Source: Prevotella sp. UBA2754 (GTDB lineage Bacteria > Bacteroidota > Bacteroidia > Bacteroidales > Bacteroidaceae). From it: a DNA stretch of 64,000 nt. The DNA is taken from the NCBI GenBank assembly GCA_002353295.1, contig DEJG01000022.1:177440-241439 (forward strand), in the 5' to 3' direction. Shown here in pieces: positions 44,159 through 52,055 of this stretch. Numbering within the stretch: position 1 is the first letter of the stretch; the number at the start of each line of letters is the position of its first letter. The position numbers were made by a program, and so were the translations under genes. Under the pieces are notes generated by a model. The model did not search any database. It saw only the letters and a list, made by a program, of their open reading frames with translations, and was not told the DNA's origin.

Positions 44159-45919
44159 ATGTATAGAACAAATACGTGTGGTGAGTTGCGACTCACTGAT
44201 GCCGGCAAGGAAGTGACGCTAGCCGGATGGGTACAGAAAACCCGTAAAATGGGCGGTATGACGTTCGTTGACTTGCGTGACCGCTATGGTATTACGCAGT
44301 TGGTGTTCGACGAATCGAAGGATAGTGCTCTCTGTTCAGAAGCTAATAAATTGGGACGTGAATGGTGTATTCAGGTAAAGGGAACTGTCAGTGAGCGTGA
44401 AAGTAAGAATAAGAACATTTCCACGGGAGATATCGAGATTATTGCTAAAGCGCTGAATGTGCTGAGTGAAAGTCAGACACCTCCTTTCACCATCGAGGAT
44501 AATACCGATGGAGGCGACGATATCCGTATGAAGTATCGCTATCTCGACTTGCGTCGTTCATGCGTTCGTAAGAATTTGGAATTGCGCCACCGCATGACGA
44601 TTCTGATTCGCAATTTCTTGGATAACCTGAACTTTATTGAGGTGGAGACGCCTATCTTAATCGGTTCAACTCCAGAGGGTGCTCGTGACTTCGTGGTTCC
44701 CAGTCGCATGAATCCAGGACAGTTTTATGCGTTGCCTCAAAGCCCACAGACGCTGAAGCAGTTGCTGATGGTCTCTGGTTTTGACCGTTACTTCCAGATA
44801 GCCAAGTGTTTCCGTGACGAAGACCTGCGTGCCGATCGTCAGCCGGAATTCACACAGATCGACTGCGAGATGTCGTTTGCCGATCAGGAGGATGTGTTGG
44901 AGATTTTCGAAGGTTTGGCTCGTCATCTGTTTAAAGAGGTTCGTGATGTGGAACTTCCTCCATTGCAGCGTATGACATGGCATGATGCTATGCGTCGCTT
45001 CGGTTCGGATAAACCCGATTTACGTTTCGGAATGGAGTTTGTTGAACTGATGGATGTACTGAAAGGTACAGGCGAATTCCCCGTATTCAATGAGGCCGAA
45101 TATATCGGTGGTATTGTAGTGCCAGGTTGTGCCGAATATACCCGTAAGCAATTAGACCAGTTGACAGATTTCGTGAAACGTCCACAAGTAGGTGCAAAAG
45201 GTCTGGTATATGTCAAATTTAATACCGATGGTACTGTCAAGAGTTCTGTAGACAAATTCTATCAGCCTGAGGTGTTGCAGCAACTGAAAGAGAAAGCTGG
45301 TGCCAAAGATGGCGACCTCTTACTCATTCTCAGTGGTGATAAGGCAAACAAGACGCGTACACAACTTTGCACCCTTCGTTTGGAAATGGGCGATCGCTTA
45401 GGACTGCGTGATAAAGATAAGTTTGAATGTCTATGGATTGTTGACTTCCCACTCTTTGAGTGGAGTGATGAAGAGCAACGTCTCATGGCTACCCACCATC
45501 CATTTACCCTGCCTAATCCTGATGATATTCCTCTGTTGGAAACCGCCCCAGAGAAAGTTCGCGCCGTAGCCTATGATTTCGTATGTAATGGTGTTGAGGT
45601 CGGTGGTGGCTCTTTGCGTATCCACGATGGTAAGTTGCAGGAAAAGATGTTCGAAATCCTCGGCTTCACCCCGGAGCGCGCTATGGCCCAATTTGGTTTC
45701 CTCATCAATGCCTTCAAGTATGGCGCACCTCCTCATGCTGGTCTAGCCTTTGGTCTCGACCGCTTTGTCAGTCTCATGGCAGGTCTTGATAGCATCCGCG
45801 ATTGCATCGCATTCCCGAAGAACAATTCAGGTCGTGATGTCATGCTTGATGCACCAGGTGAATTGGATGCTAAACAGTTGGAAGAGTTGCAGTTACGGGT
45901 TGACTTACATCAAGAATAA
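44159..45919 (+). CDS. aspS: Aspartyl-tRNA synthetase
   Basis: 586 residues. An N-terminal OB-fold anticodon-binding domain (about 1-105, GWVQKTRKMGGMTFVDLRDRYG split as seen) is followed by the class II catalytic core: motif 2 in FRDEDLRADRQPEFTQID and motif 3 in GLAFGLDRFVSLMAG. The bacterial GAD insertion domain is present (about 270-420). It charges tRNA-Asp in the cytoplasm. Length and motifs are normal. It has its own promoter with a short leader. Confidence 0.97.
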   Translation: MYRTNTCGELRLTDAGKEVTLAGWVQKTRKMGGMTFVDLRDRYGITQLVFDESKDSALCSEANKLGREWCIQVKGTVSERESKNKNISTGDIEIIAKALNVLSESQTPPFTIEDNTDGGDDIRMKYRYLDLRRSCVRKNLELRHRMTILIRNFLDNLNFIEVETPILIGSTPEGARDFVVPSRMNPGQFYALPQSPQTLKQLLMVSGFDRYFQIAKCFRDEDLRADRQPEFTQIDCEMSFADQEDVLEIFEGLARHLFKEVRDVELPPLQRMTWHDAMRRFGSDKPDLRFGMEFVELMDVLKGTGEFPVFNEAEYIGGIVVPGCAEYTRKQLDQLTDFVKRPQVGAKGLVYVKFNTDGTVKSSVDKFYQPEVLQQLKEKAGAKDGDLLLILSGDKANKTRTQLCTLRLEMGDRLGLRDKDKFECLWIVDFPLFEWSDEEQRLMATHHPFTLPNPDDIPLLETAPEKVRAVAYDFVCNGVEVGGGSLRIHDGKLQEKMFEILGFTPERAMAQFGFLINAFKYGAPPHAGLAFGLDRFVSLMAGLDSIRDCIAFPKNNSGRDVMLDAPGELDAKQLEELQLRVDLHQE

Positions 45920-45974
45920 ACAATAAAAAGGTAAAAATACGCTGTGTACGATAACACGGTATTGAAAAAGTTCT

Positions 45975-45982
45975 TAATTTTG
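45975..45982 (+). promoter_or_regulatory. -7 element of the winged-helix gene
   Basis: TAATTTTG followed by a leader of about 58 nt before the ATG at 46047. No clear -33 box. Confidence 0.5.
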
Positions 45983-46046
45983 CACTCAGAAATTAAAAAT
46001 TTCTTATCAAGAAAGAACATTCAATAGCGTATTAAATTAAAAAATT

Positions 46047-46355
46047 ATGGCAGAAAAGAAAGTAACAAAGAAGGCCGCTGCTCCTAAGGCAGAAGAAGCT
46101 AAAAAGGCTCCTGCAAAGAAGGCCGCTGCTCCAAAGAAGGTAGCAGAGAAGAAAGTAGCTGTAGTTAATGCAGAGAATGCAGGTTTTAAGGCTGGTGATG
46201 TATATCAGGCTCTTGCTGCAGCTGGTAAGGCTTTGACCGTTAAAGAAATCGCTAAGGCAGCTAAGATCAGCGAAGAGGAGACTTTGCTGGGTTTGGGTTG
46301 GCTCTTCAAGGAGGGTAAGCTCGCTACTGCTGACGAGAAGATTACACTTGCTTAA
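46047..46355 (+). CDS. Winged-helix protein with histone H1-like Lys/Ala tail
   Basis: 102 residues. The first ~38 are a Lys/Ala/Pro-rich basic tail (KKAAAPK-type repeats) like those of histone H1-like bacterial proteins; the rest (about 45-102, GFKAGDVYQALAAAGKALTV to GWLFKEGKLA) is a small winged helix of the DUF2582 type. The combination suggests a DNA-binding, nucleoid-associated protein. A clear terminator follows. Codon use (AAG, GCT) suggests strong expression. Confidence 0.82.
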   Translation: MAEKKVTKKAAAPKAEEAKKAPAKKAAAPKKVAEKKVAVVNAENAGFKAGDVYQALAAAGKALTVKEIAKAAKISEEETLLGLGWLFKEGKLATADEKITLA

Positions 46356-46373
46356 TCAAATCAAATGAAGCAT

Positions 46374-46413
46374 AAAAGGGCTGGTAAGCTTTCATGGCAT
46401 ACCAGCCTTTTTT
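46374..46413 (+). terminator. Terminator of the winged-helix gene
   Basis: Stem built on GGCTGGTA/TACCAGCC with a small irregular loop region, preceded by A's and followed by T6. Confidence 0.88.
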
Positions 46414-46462
46414 AGTTCATAGTTATGAGTTCATAGTTCATAGTGACTTACGACGATTACTT

Positions 46463-46494
46463 CAATTCTTCAATCTTTCAATTCTTCAATTCTT
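46463..46494. repeat. Four 8-bp tandem repeats before a start codon
   Basis: CAATTCTT, CAATCTTT, CAATTCTT, CAATTCTT at 46463, 46471, 46479 and 46487, ending 2 bp before the ATG at 46497. They occupy the leader or promoter region of the next gene. Confidence 0.85.
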
Positions 46495-46496
46495 CA

Positions 46497-46829
46497 ATGT
46501 ACGATAAGCAGATTTTACAGGTGCTCACCGAGGCTGGACCATGTGGTGTAAGCGTGCAAGCTATAGCCAAGCATGTTTACAACATGAACTGTACTTTTTT
46601 TTCTCAGCCTAACTATGAAGAGGTCCGTATTTACGTCCAACAGTATCTGCTTCGTAATAGCAAATCGCAGCAATCCCTTATCGAATCTACAGGTCATCGA
46701 GGCTACTATCGCCTCAATACCGAAGGCTCCGCAGATGCCCGCCAACTCCTCCTTCAGTTTCAAGACGAAAAAGAGGAAAAAGAAGAGGAGAAACCTCAGC
46801 AAGACCTCTCCCTTGATTTATTCGATTAA
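46497..46829 (+). CDS. Unrecognised small protein, acidic C-terminus
   Basis: 110 residues from the ATG at 46497; an upstream GTG frame would only translate the 8-bp repeats. The N-terminal part (MYDKQILQVLTEAGPCGVSV, then IAKHVYNMNCTFF and YYRLN) looks like a winged-helix-type DNA-binding fold. The last 25 residues are very acidic (EKEEKEEEKPQQ). I do not recognise a named family, but the pattern reminds me of conserved Bacteroidales hypotheticals. It converges on the polysaccharide genes. Confidence 0.72.
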   Translation: MYDKQILQVLTEAGPCGVSVQAIAKHVYNMNCTFFSQPNYEEVRIYVQQYLLRNSKSQQSLIESTGHRGYYRLNTEGSADARQLLLQFQDEKEEKEEEKPQQDLSLDLFD

Positions 46830-46848
46830 ACTGGTAAATCAAACCTTA

Positions 46849-47682
46849 TTAATGTACGTATTTTGCTACCGCTTTTTTAAAAAAATGGGTATAATTTTGC
46901 TGTCCTTCAAAGTCAAGATGTTGACCGTCTGTGGTCAGATATTTTGAGGTGTCAGATGGCAGATAGTCATATTTACCCTCAGGAAAATCTTTTCTAACCG
47001 CTTCTCTTATTTGTTCATACATTTTTAAGTTTGTCAACCTGTAGTTGACGGGCATTTCAAAAAAGATGAATTTGGTACCCTTTCTCTCCAATTCGTTAAT
47101 CAAGGTCTTGATGTCGCTCATGCGGCTTTCTATTATGCTCCTTTCTATTGGCTTGTCCTCCTTTAAAGCTTTTTCCACTAGACTGTTTAGTAGATTGTTG
47201 TCTATTACGGCCATGCCTGCTTGTGTGTTTATCTTGGATATCCCAATAATGGTAGAGGCAAGAATGCAAATTGGTTCGTATTGCTCTCGAAGAGATGGAA
47301 TCCATCCCTTTATGACGGGTATAATCCCCTTGGTCGCCCCATCTACTAAATCCTTCCTAACTCCTCGCAATAATAGATTAATCTCTACGAATACATATTT
47401 GGGTGCTTTATGTCTATTCCGTAATATCTGTAGACCGTCTTCAACCGAGCAACCCACAAATGCTAATGATTGTATTTCGGGTATGCTGTCCCTGATGATT
47501 CTGTTTGCGAGTGAGGTACCTACTATGGCAAAGTCTAAATTTTCAGTATAGAATGCCTGTTGTGCTTTCAAAATGTTGTCCTGCCGTTGGTTAGTCGCCA
47601 TCCCCACATTAGGAAACAACTTGACGAATATAGCATGTAAAATAAATAGAATGACGAAGCAGGTGATAGTTTTCTTTATCAT
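46849..47682 (-). CDS. Periplasmic SGNH/AlgJ-like protein, partner of MBOAT
   Basis: 277 residues with an uncleaved or cleaved N-terminal hydrophobic segment (about 5-22). SGNH landmarks are seen: GTS at 55-57 in block I (AIVGTSLANRII) and Asp252-Gly-Gln-His255 in block V (TTDGQHLDFEG). Such proteins work with MBOAT acyltransferases to transfer acetyl groups to exported polysaccharides. It lies 20 bp after the MBOAT gene on the same strand. The specific role is inferred from that pairing; the fold is fairly clear. Confidence 0.78.
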   Translation of the reverse strand: MIKKTITCFVILFILHAIFVKLFPNVGMATNQRQDNILKAQQAFYTENLDFAIVGTSLANRIIRDSIPEIQSLAFVGCSVEDGLQILRNRHKAPKYVFVEINLLLRGVRKDLVDGATKGIIPVIKGWIPSLREQYEPICILASTIIGISKINTQAGMAVIDNNLLNSLVEKALKEDKPIERSIIESRMSDIKTLINELERKGTKFIFFEMPVNYRLTNLKMYEQIREAVRKDFPEGKYDYLPSDTSKYLTTDGQHLDFEGQQNYTHFFKKAVAKYVH

Positions 47683-47702
47683 AACTTTGAAATGTGAGAA
47701 TT

Positions 47703-49133
47703 TTAGAACTGGAAATAGACAAAAGAACCAGCAGTACCACTATTAGTCAATATTAGGAATAGCATAATGCTGTAAAAAACATAATCGTAACATAGAACAT
47801 ATTTCTTCACCCATTGCTTCTCACGGTTAAAGTATATGAAATGATACCAGAACACGGGGATTGAGTAAATAAGAATAGGTAGTATTTTAGGGTCTATAAA
47901 AGGAGATATACTATAGTTGGTAAAAATACACTTTACAAATAATATAGCTTGGTCAAAGTGCGGCAGCATGAAAAATAGCCAGCCAAAGGAAACAAGCATA
48001 AAGACAAAGGTGATGGAAATGTGGTATGACAGCTTTGACATAAATTTTCCTTGACCTAATTGGATACAGTTAGCACGTTTGCCACAGACAGCTCTCTCTA
48101 CGGCGAGGCATAGTCCATGGAATGCCCCCCATACCATGTAACTCCATCCAGCTCCATGCCATAGACCGCCTATTGTCATAGTCAAAATAAGGTTGATATA
48201 TGTCCGTGTTCTCCCTCTTCTGTTACCGCCAATGGAGAAATACAGGTATTCCATAAGAAACTGTGAGAGTGTGATGTGCCAACGTTTCCAAAACTCATGA
48301 AATGATGAAGAGATGTAGGGAAAGTGAAAGTTGGTAGGTAATCTGTATCCAAAGAGTGCAGCCACACCGATGGCTATCAATGAATAACCTGCAAAATCAG
48401 CAAATATTTGTATAGAATATCCAAGTAAACAAAGTAACAACGTGCCTGTACCGCGAAAGGTAAAAAAAGGATAGGCCATCCAGAATGTAAAATCTTGAAG
48501 ATTGTCGGCAATGACCATTTTTAGGAAGTAGCCTAGCACTAATGCCTTGAATGAGGATTGCCAATTGATGGCACTGAAATGCTTTTGTTCTATCTCCGCA
48601 AAGAAATCTTTTGATTTTGAAATAGGACCTGCCAGTAGTTTGGGGAAGAAACAAATAAAAAGCATGGTATTCTTCAGATGTTTCGAAAAAGACACAGGCA
48701 CTATCTGTGCATGTTTATCAAGGCGGCCACGATAAGCGTCGATTACTAGACTGATACCGCTGAAAGTATAGAATGATATGCCTAATGGCAAAGGAATAGT
48801 AGTAAGAAAATGACCTATTCCTGAGTTGATGTCGAGAAAAGTATCTGATAAAAGCCCACTATATTTGAAAAAAGTAAGTATTGCGAGATTCGCTATTATG
48901 CCAAGTGTTGCGAACATGTGGGAATGTTTTAGGTAAACGGCACCATAACTTGCTGCAGCATTGATAACTGCCGATAATACCAAGAGCAGCAATAGTGGTA
49001 AACTATCGTACGCATAGAATATGAAACTGGCACCTAATAATATGTGTGGCTGCCACCTTTTGGTAAAGGGTGCGTAATAAATGATGATGGTTACTATAAC
49101 CAGGGCAACAAATATCCATGAATTAAAAAGCAT
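47703..49133 (-). CDS. MBOAT-family O-acyltransferase (AlgI/DltB-like)
   Basis: 476 residues from the ATG at 49133 (a GTG lies two codons upstream). It has about 10-12 helices, the PLPLGISFYTFSGISLVIDAY block and the catalytic histidine in GGLWHGAGWSYMVWGAFHG (about residue 326). This family moves an acyl group across or at the inner membrane for O-acetylation of surface glycans. A SGNH partner follows directly, and another SGNH gene diverges upstream. Confidence 0.93.
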   Translation of the reverse strand: MLFNSWIFVALVIVTIIIYYAPFTKRWQPHILLGASFIFYAYDSLPLLLLLVLSAVINAAASYGAVYLKHSHMFATLGIIANLAILTFFKYSGLLSDTFLDINSGIGHFLTTIPLPLGISFYTFSGISLVIDAYRGRLDKHAQIVPVSFSKHLKNTMLFICFFPKLLAGPISKSKDFFAEIEQKHFSAINWQSSFKALVLGYFLKMVIADNLQDFTFWMAYPFFTFRGTGTLLLCLLGYSIQIFADFAGYSLIAIGVAALFGYRLPTNFHFPYISSSFHEFWKRWHITLSQFLMEYLYFSIGGNRRGRTRTYINLILTMTIGGLWHGAGWSYMVWGAFHGLCLAVERAVCGKRANCIQLGQGKFMSKLSYHISITFVFMLVSFGWLFFMLPHFDQAILFVKCIFTNYSISPFIDPKILPILIYSIPVFWYHFIYFNREKQWVKKYVLCYDYVFYSIMLFLILTNSGTAGSFVYFQF

Positions 49134-49165
49134 ATTCACTAAACATTATAAGTGTTATGTTCTTG

Positions 49166-49197
49166 CAAAGGTAGTGTTTTCTGTTAAAATATGCAAG
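49166..49197 (-). promoter_or_regulatory. Promoter of the MBOAT operon
   Basis: Minus strand CTTG (49197-49194), 20-bp spacer, TACCTTTG (49173-49166). Confidence 0.78.
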
Positions 49198-49279
49198 CAT
49201 TTGCATGAAAACTTTAAAAAGAAACGGTTAATCATATATAATTACATAAATTTGTATTTATGTTAAAGGTGATGGTGTT

Positions 49280-50197
49280 ATGAAAAAAAATATAAGAACA
49301 ATTTTGGTGGGTGTTTTTGGCTTTTTAGTTGTTTCTGAATTGGCTTTACGTGTATGTTTGGGTTTTTGTGATGCCCTGCTATATCAGTCTAGTGACAATT
49401 ATGAGTATGTCTTACAGCCAAATCAGAAGAGGAAAAGGTTTGGTGCTCATTTGTTGGTTAATTCTTTTTCTCAGAGGAGTGAAGAACCCGATAGTACCAA
49501 AGTAAAGATCCTTGGTTTGGGTGATTCAGTCTTGTTTGGCGGTAGCTGGATAGACCATGATTCATTAGCAACAACACTTTTCTCAAAAGAGACAGGCATG
49601 CAAATGTTGAATATCAGTTGTGGTAGTTGGGGACCTAATAATTGTGCTGCATATCTTAAGGAGAAGGGTGATTTTGGGGCTCAGGCAATGGTACTTGTAT
49701 GTAGTAGCCATGATGCAGTCGATAAAATGACATTTGTCCCTGTTGTTGGTATTTGGCAAGGTTATCCTAAAGAGCAGTATAAGTTTGCTGTGTGTGAAGC
49801 TCTTAACCGCTATTTGATACCTTATTCTAAAGAATTGCTGCATACGAAAGAATATGCAGATCCTGATGTAAAAGTTGTGAAAAATGCAAAGGAAAAGGGT
49901 GTAATAAAAAAATCAAGTTATTTCGTAAGTGGTTTTGACGAGCTCAAACAAATAGCTGATTCATTAGAGATACCAATGTACATATATCTTCATGCTGAAC
50001 AGCGTGAAGTAGAGGCTAGGCAATTCGTAGAAACTGGACAACAAATTATGCATTGGGCAGACTCGGCTAAGGTGACTCTTATTGATGGACTCAAAGAAGG
50101 AGAAAATATGGACTTATATCACGATGTGATTCATTTCAACAATAAAGGTCAAAGACATTTGGCCAATGTGTTGGAAAAATATGTCAAGCTATACTGA
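49280..50197 (+). CDS. SGNH/GDSL-type exported hydrolase
   Basis: 305 residues with an N-terminal membrane segment or signal (about 8-28). SGNH blocks: Gly81-Asp82-Ser83 (LGLGDSVLFGG), a GSWGPNN block with Gly/Asn, and Asp282-Val-Ile-His285 (HDVIHFNNKGQ). It probably removes or transfers acetyl groups on polysaccharide in the periplasm. It diverges from the MBOAT operon and ends 21 bp before the convergent acetyltransferase gene. Confidence 0.82.
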   Translation: MKKNIRTILVGVFGFLVVSELALRVCLGFCDALLYQSSDNYEYVLQPNQKRKRFGAHLLVNSFSQRSEEPDSTKVKILGLGDSVLFGGSWIDHDSLATTLFSKETGMQMLNISCGSWGPNNCAAYLKEKGDFGAQAMVLVCSSHDAVDKMTFVPVVGIWQGYPKEQYKFAVCEALNRYLIPYSKELLHTKEYADPDVKVVKNAKEKGVIKKSSYFVSGFDELKQIADSLEIPMYIYLHAEQREVEARQFVETGQQIMHWADSAKVTLIDGLKEGENMDLYHDVIHFNNKGQRHLANVLEKYVKLY

Positions 50198-50218
50198 TAT
50201 GCTTATTCCTTTATCCTT

Positions 50219-50806
50219 TTATTTTATTTTTTTTGCCGGAACACCTCCCACCACACAATTGTCTGGTACGTCTTTTGTGACTACTGCCCCAGCGGCAACC
50301 ACCACATGTTTGCCTATCGTTACTCCTGGCAGAATCACTGCGTTGGCACCTATCCAGACATCGTCACCGATGGTTATCGGATTGGTAGAGATTCCTTGCT
50401 CGTCTATGCGTAAAGTAGTATCACTGTAGTTGTGATTAAGAGCTGTTACGACTACACCTTGTGCGAGATTGACATGACTGCCAATCGTCACCGGTCCGAT
50501 AATAGTATTATGAATACCGATACGGGTATAATCACCAATAACCACATCCCCCACCGCATTATTGATACAACAGAAAGACTCTATCACACTTCTCCTTCCC
50601 AGCAAGAAATTGCGGTAGGGTGGGGTGTCCATCCTTACACTTGAATATATCTTTGAACCGCAACCCCGTCGTTGGTAGAATGGAGCCAGCAGACGGATAT
50701 ACCAACGCGGTCTCGCATCCCGTTGGTTCATGATGAGATAGTCAAGCCAACGTTTCAGTTTCGGATTGGCTTTCAGTCCTTGGCGAATATGTTCTTTATC
50801 TTTCAT
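50219..50806 (-). CDS. Hexapeptide-repeat sugar O-acetyltransferase
   Basis: 195 residues. The C-terminal two thirds is a left-handed beta-helix (IGDYTRIGIHNTIIGPVTIG, GDDVWIGANAVILPGVTIG) ending with the conserved VVGGVPAKKI. A catalytic-type His is in TALNHNYSD. It should transfer acetyl from acetyl-CoA to a sugar in the cytoplasm. The -7 box sits 5 nt before the ATG. It belongs to the surface-polysaccharide region; the acceptor is unknown. Confidence 0.9.
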   Translation of the reverse strand: MKDKEHIRQGLKANPKLKRWLDYLIMNQRDARPRWYIRLLAPFYQRRGCGSKIYSSVRMDTPPYRNFLLGRRSVIESFCCINNAVGDVVIGDYTRIGIHNTIIGPVTIGSHVNLAQGVVVTALNHNYSDTTLRIDEQGISTNPITIGDDVWIGANAVILPGVTIGKHVVVAAGAVVTKDVPDNCVVGGVPAKKIK

Positions 50807-50811
50807 GAGGA

Positions 50812-50871
50812 CAAAGATACAAAATAATTGATAATTGACAATTGATATTTGAGAATTATTTCTTATTTTTG
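50812..50871. promoter_or_regulatory. Divergent promoters sharing a CAATTG -33 palindrome
   Basis: Minus strand: ATTG (50842-50839), 19-bp spacer, TATCTTTG (50819-50812). Plus strand: ATTG (50841-50844), 19-bp spacer, TATTTTTG (50864-50871). The two -33 boxes overlap in CAATTG (50839-50844), within a loose ATAATTG 7-bp repeat. Confidence 0.72.
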
Positions 50872-50885
50872 CAAAAAATATACTG

Positions 50886-52055
50886 ATGAAGATATTATTT
50901 CTAGTATACCATGGGTTTGAGGACTATAGTGGCATCTCAAAAAAGATCCACTATCAAGTGAAGGGGCTGAAGGAAAATGGTCACGATGTGCGCTTGTGCT
51001 ATTATGATGTTTCTTCTGATGGTCACCGTTGTCGCTATGTGGACGGACAAGTGATTAAGGACTATGGAACTGGCAAGTGGGCGGCAATGCGTCAACGCAT
51101 GGATTATCGGTGTGTGTATGATTATTGTGTTCGTGAGGGTATTCAGTTGATTTATGCCCGCTGTTTTATGAATGCCAATCCTTTTCTGATTAAGTTCTTT
51201 AAAGGAATACGTAAAGCTGGAATCCATGCGGTGACAGAGGTCCCTACCTATCCTTATGATCAGGAGTTTAATACTTTTGAGTGGAAAATGCGCTTAGAAC
51301 TGAAGATGGACCAGTTGTTCCGTAATCGTCTTTACAAACAGATGGATGCGATGGTCACCTTCTCTGATGCTAAAGAGATATTCGGTCAGCGAACGATTAA
51401 TATCAGCAATGGTGTCGACTTCGATAGCATACCCCTTCATAACTTTCAACCCTCAACTCTCAACTCTCAGCTTCACTTAATTGGTGTCGCTGAAGTCCAT
51501 CCTTGGCATGCCTTCGACCGTGTTATTGCCGGTATGGGAGAATACTATAGAAAGTGTGGAGTTGAACGCTTAGAGTGTAGAGAGGTTTATTTTCACATCG
51601 TAGGTGGTGTTCATCCCTATCACATGGAACATGACTTCAGACCATTGATAGAGAAATATGGGTTGCAGGAAAAGATTATATTCCATGGAACGCTGTTTGG
51701 AAAAGAGCTGGATGAGGTTTTCAATCAATGTCAGTTTGCTATCGGTTCCTTAGGTCGTCATCGTAGTGGTATCACGGTCATCAAGACACTGAAGAATAGA
51801 GAATATGCCACTCGAGGTATACCTTTTATATATAGTGAACAGGATAGTGACTTTGATCATCAGCCCTATGTACTGAAAGCTCTAGCCGACGAATCACCGA
51901 TAGATATCCATCAGATTATTGACTTTCTGAACAATTTCTCCATGCAACCAGAGAATATCCGCAAGACAGTAGAGTCTTTGCAGTGGAAATATCAGATGCA
52001 GAAAGTGGTAGATGCGGTGTTTAACTCTCAATCAGCCTCTTCCATTGTTGAGTAA
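50886..52055 (+). CDS. Glycosyltransferase (GT-B fold, GT4-like)
   Basis: 389 residues. N-terminal Rossmann part (MKILFLVYHGFEDYSGISKK) and a C-terminal nucleotide-sugar domain with LIGVAEVHPWHAFDRVI, KIIFHGTLFGKELDEVFNQC and HRSGITVIKTLKNREYATRG. It should build a cytoplasmic glycan precursor. The interdomain linker (about residues 187-196) is encoded by a 7-bp tandem repeat. Its last 35 bases overlap the end of the convergent glycosyltransferase gene. Confidence 0.85.
   Translation: MKILFLVYHGFEDYSGISKKIHYQVKGLKENGHDVRLCYYDVSSDGHRCRYVDGQVIKDYGTGKWAAMRQRMDYRCVYDYCVREGIQLIYARCFMNANPFLIKFFKGIRKAGIHAVTEVPTYPYDQEFNTFEWKMRLELKMDQLFRNRLYKQMDAMVTFSDAKEIFGQRTINISNGVDFDSIPLHNFQPSTLNSQLHLIGVAEVHPWHAFDRVIAGMGEYYRKCGVERLECREVYFHIVGGVHPYHMEHDFRPLIEKYGLQEKIIFHGTLFGKELDEVFNQCQFAIGSLGRHRSGITVIKTLKNREYATRGIPFIYSEQDSDFDHQPYVLKALADESPIDIHQIIDFLNNFSMQPENIRKTVESLQWKYQMQKVVDAVFNSQSASSIVE
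51446..51469. repeat. 7-bp tandem repeat inside a glycosyltransferase gene
   Basis: TCAACCC, TCAACTC, TCAACTC, TCA in a row. It encodes part of the linker between the two domains; a change of one unit would shift the frame. Confidence 0.85.

Noticed and set aside
46374..46497. Attachment site or small RNA after the winged-helix gene
   Set aside because: The hairpin is explained as a terminator and the rest as short tandem repeats; there is no integrase nearby.
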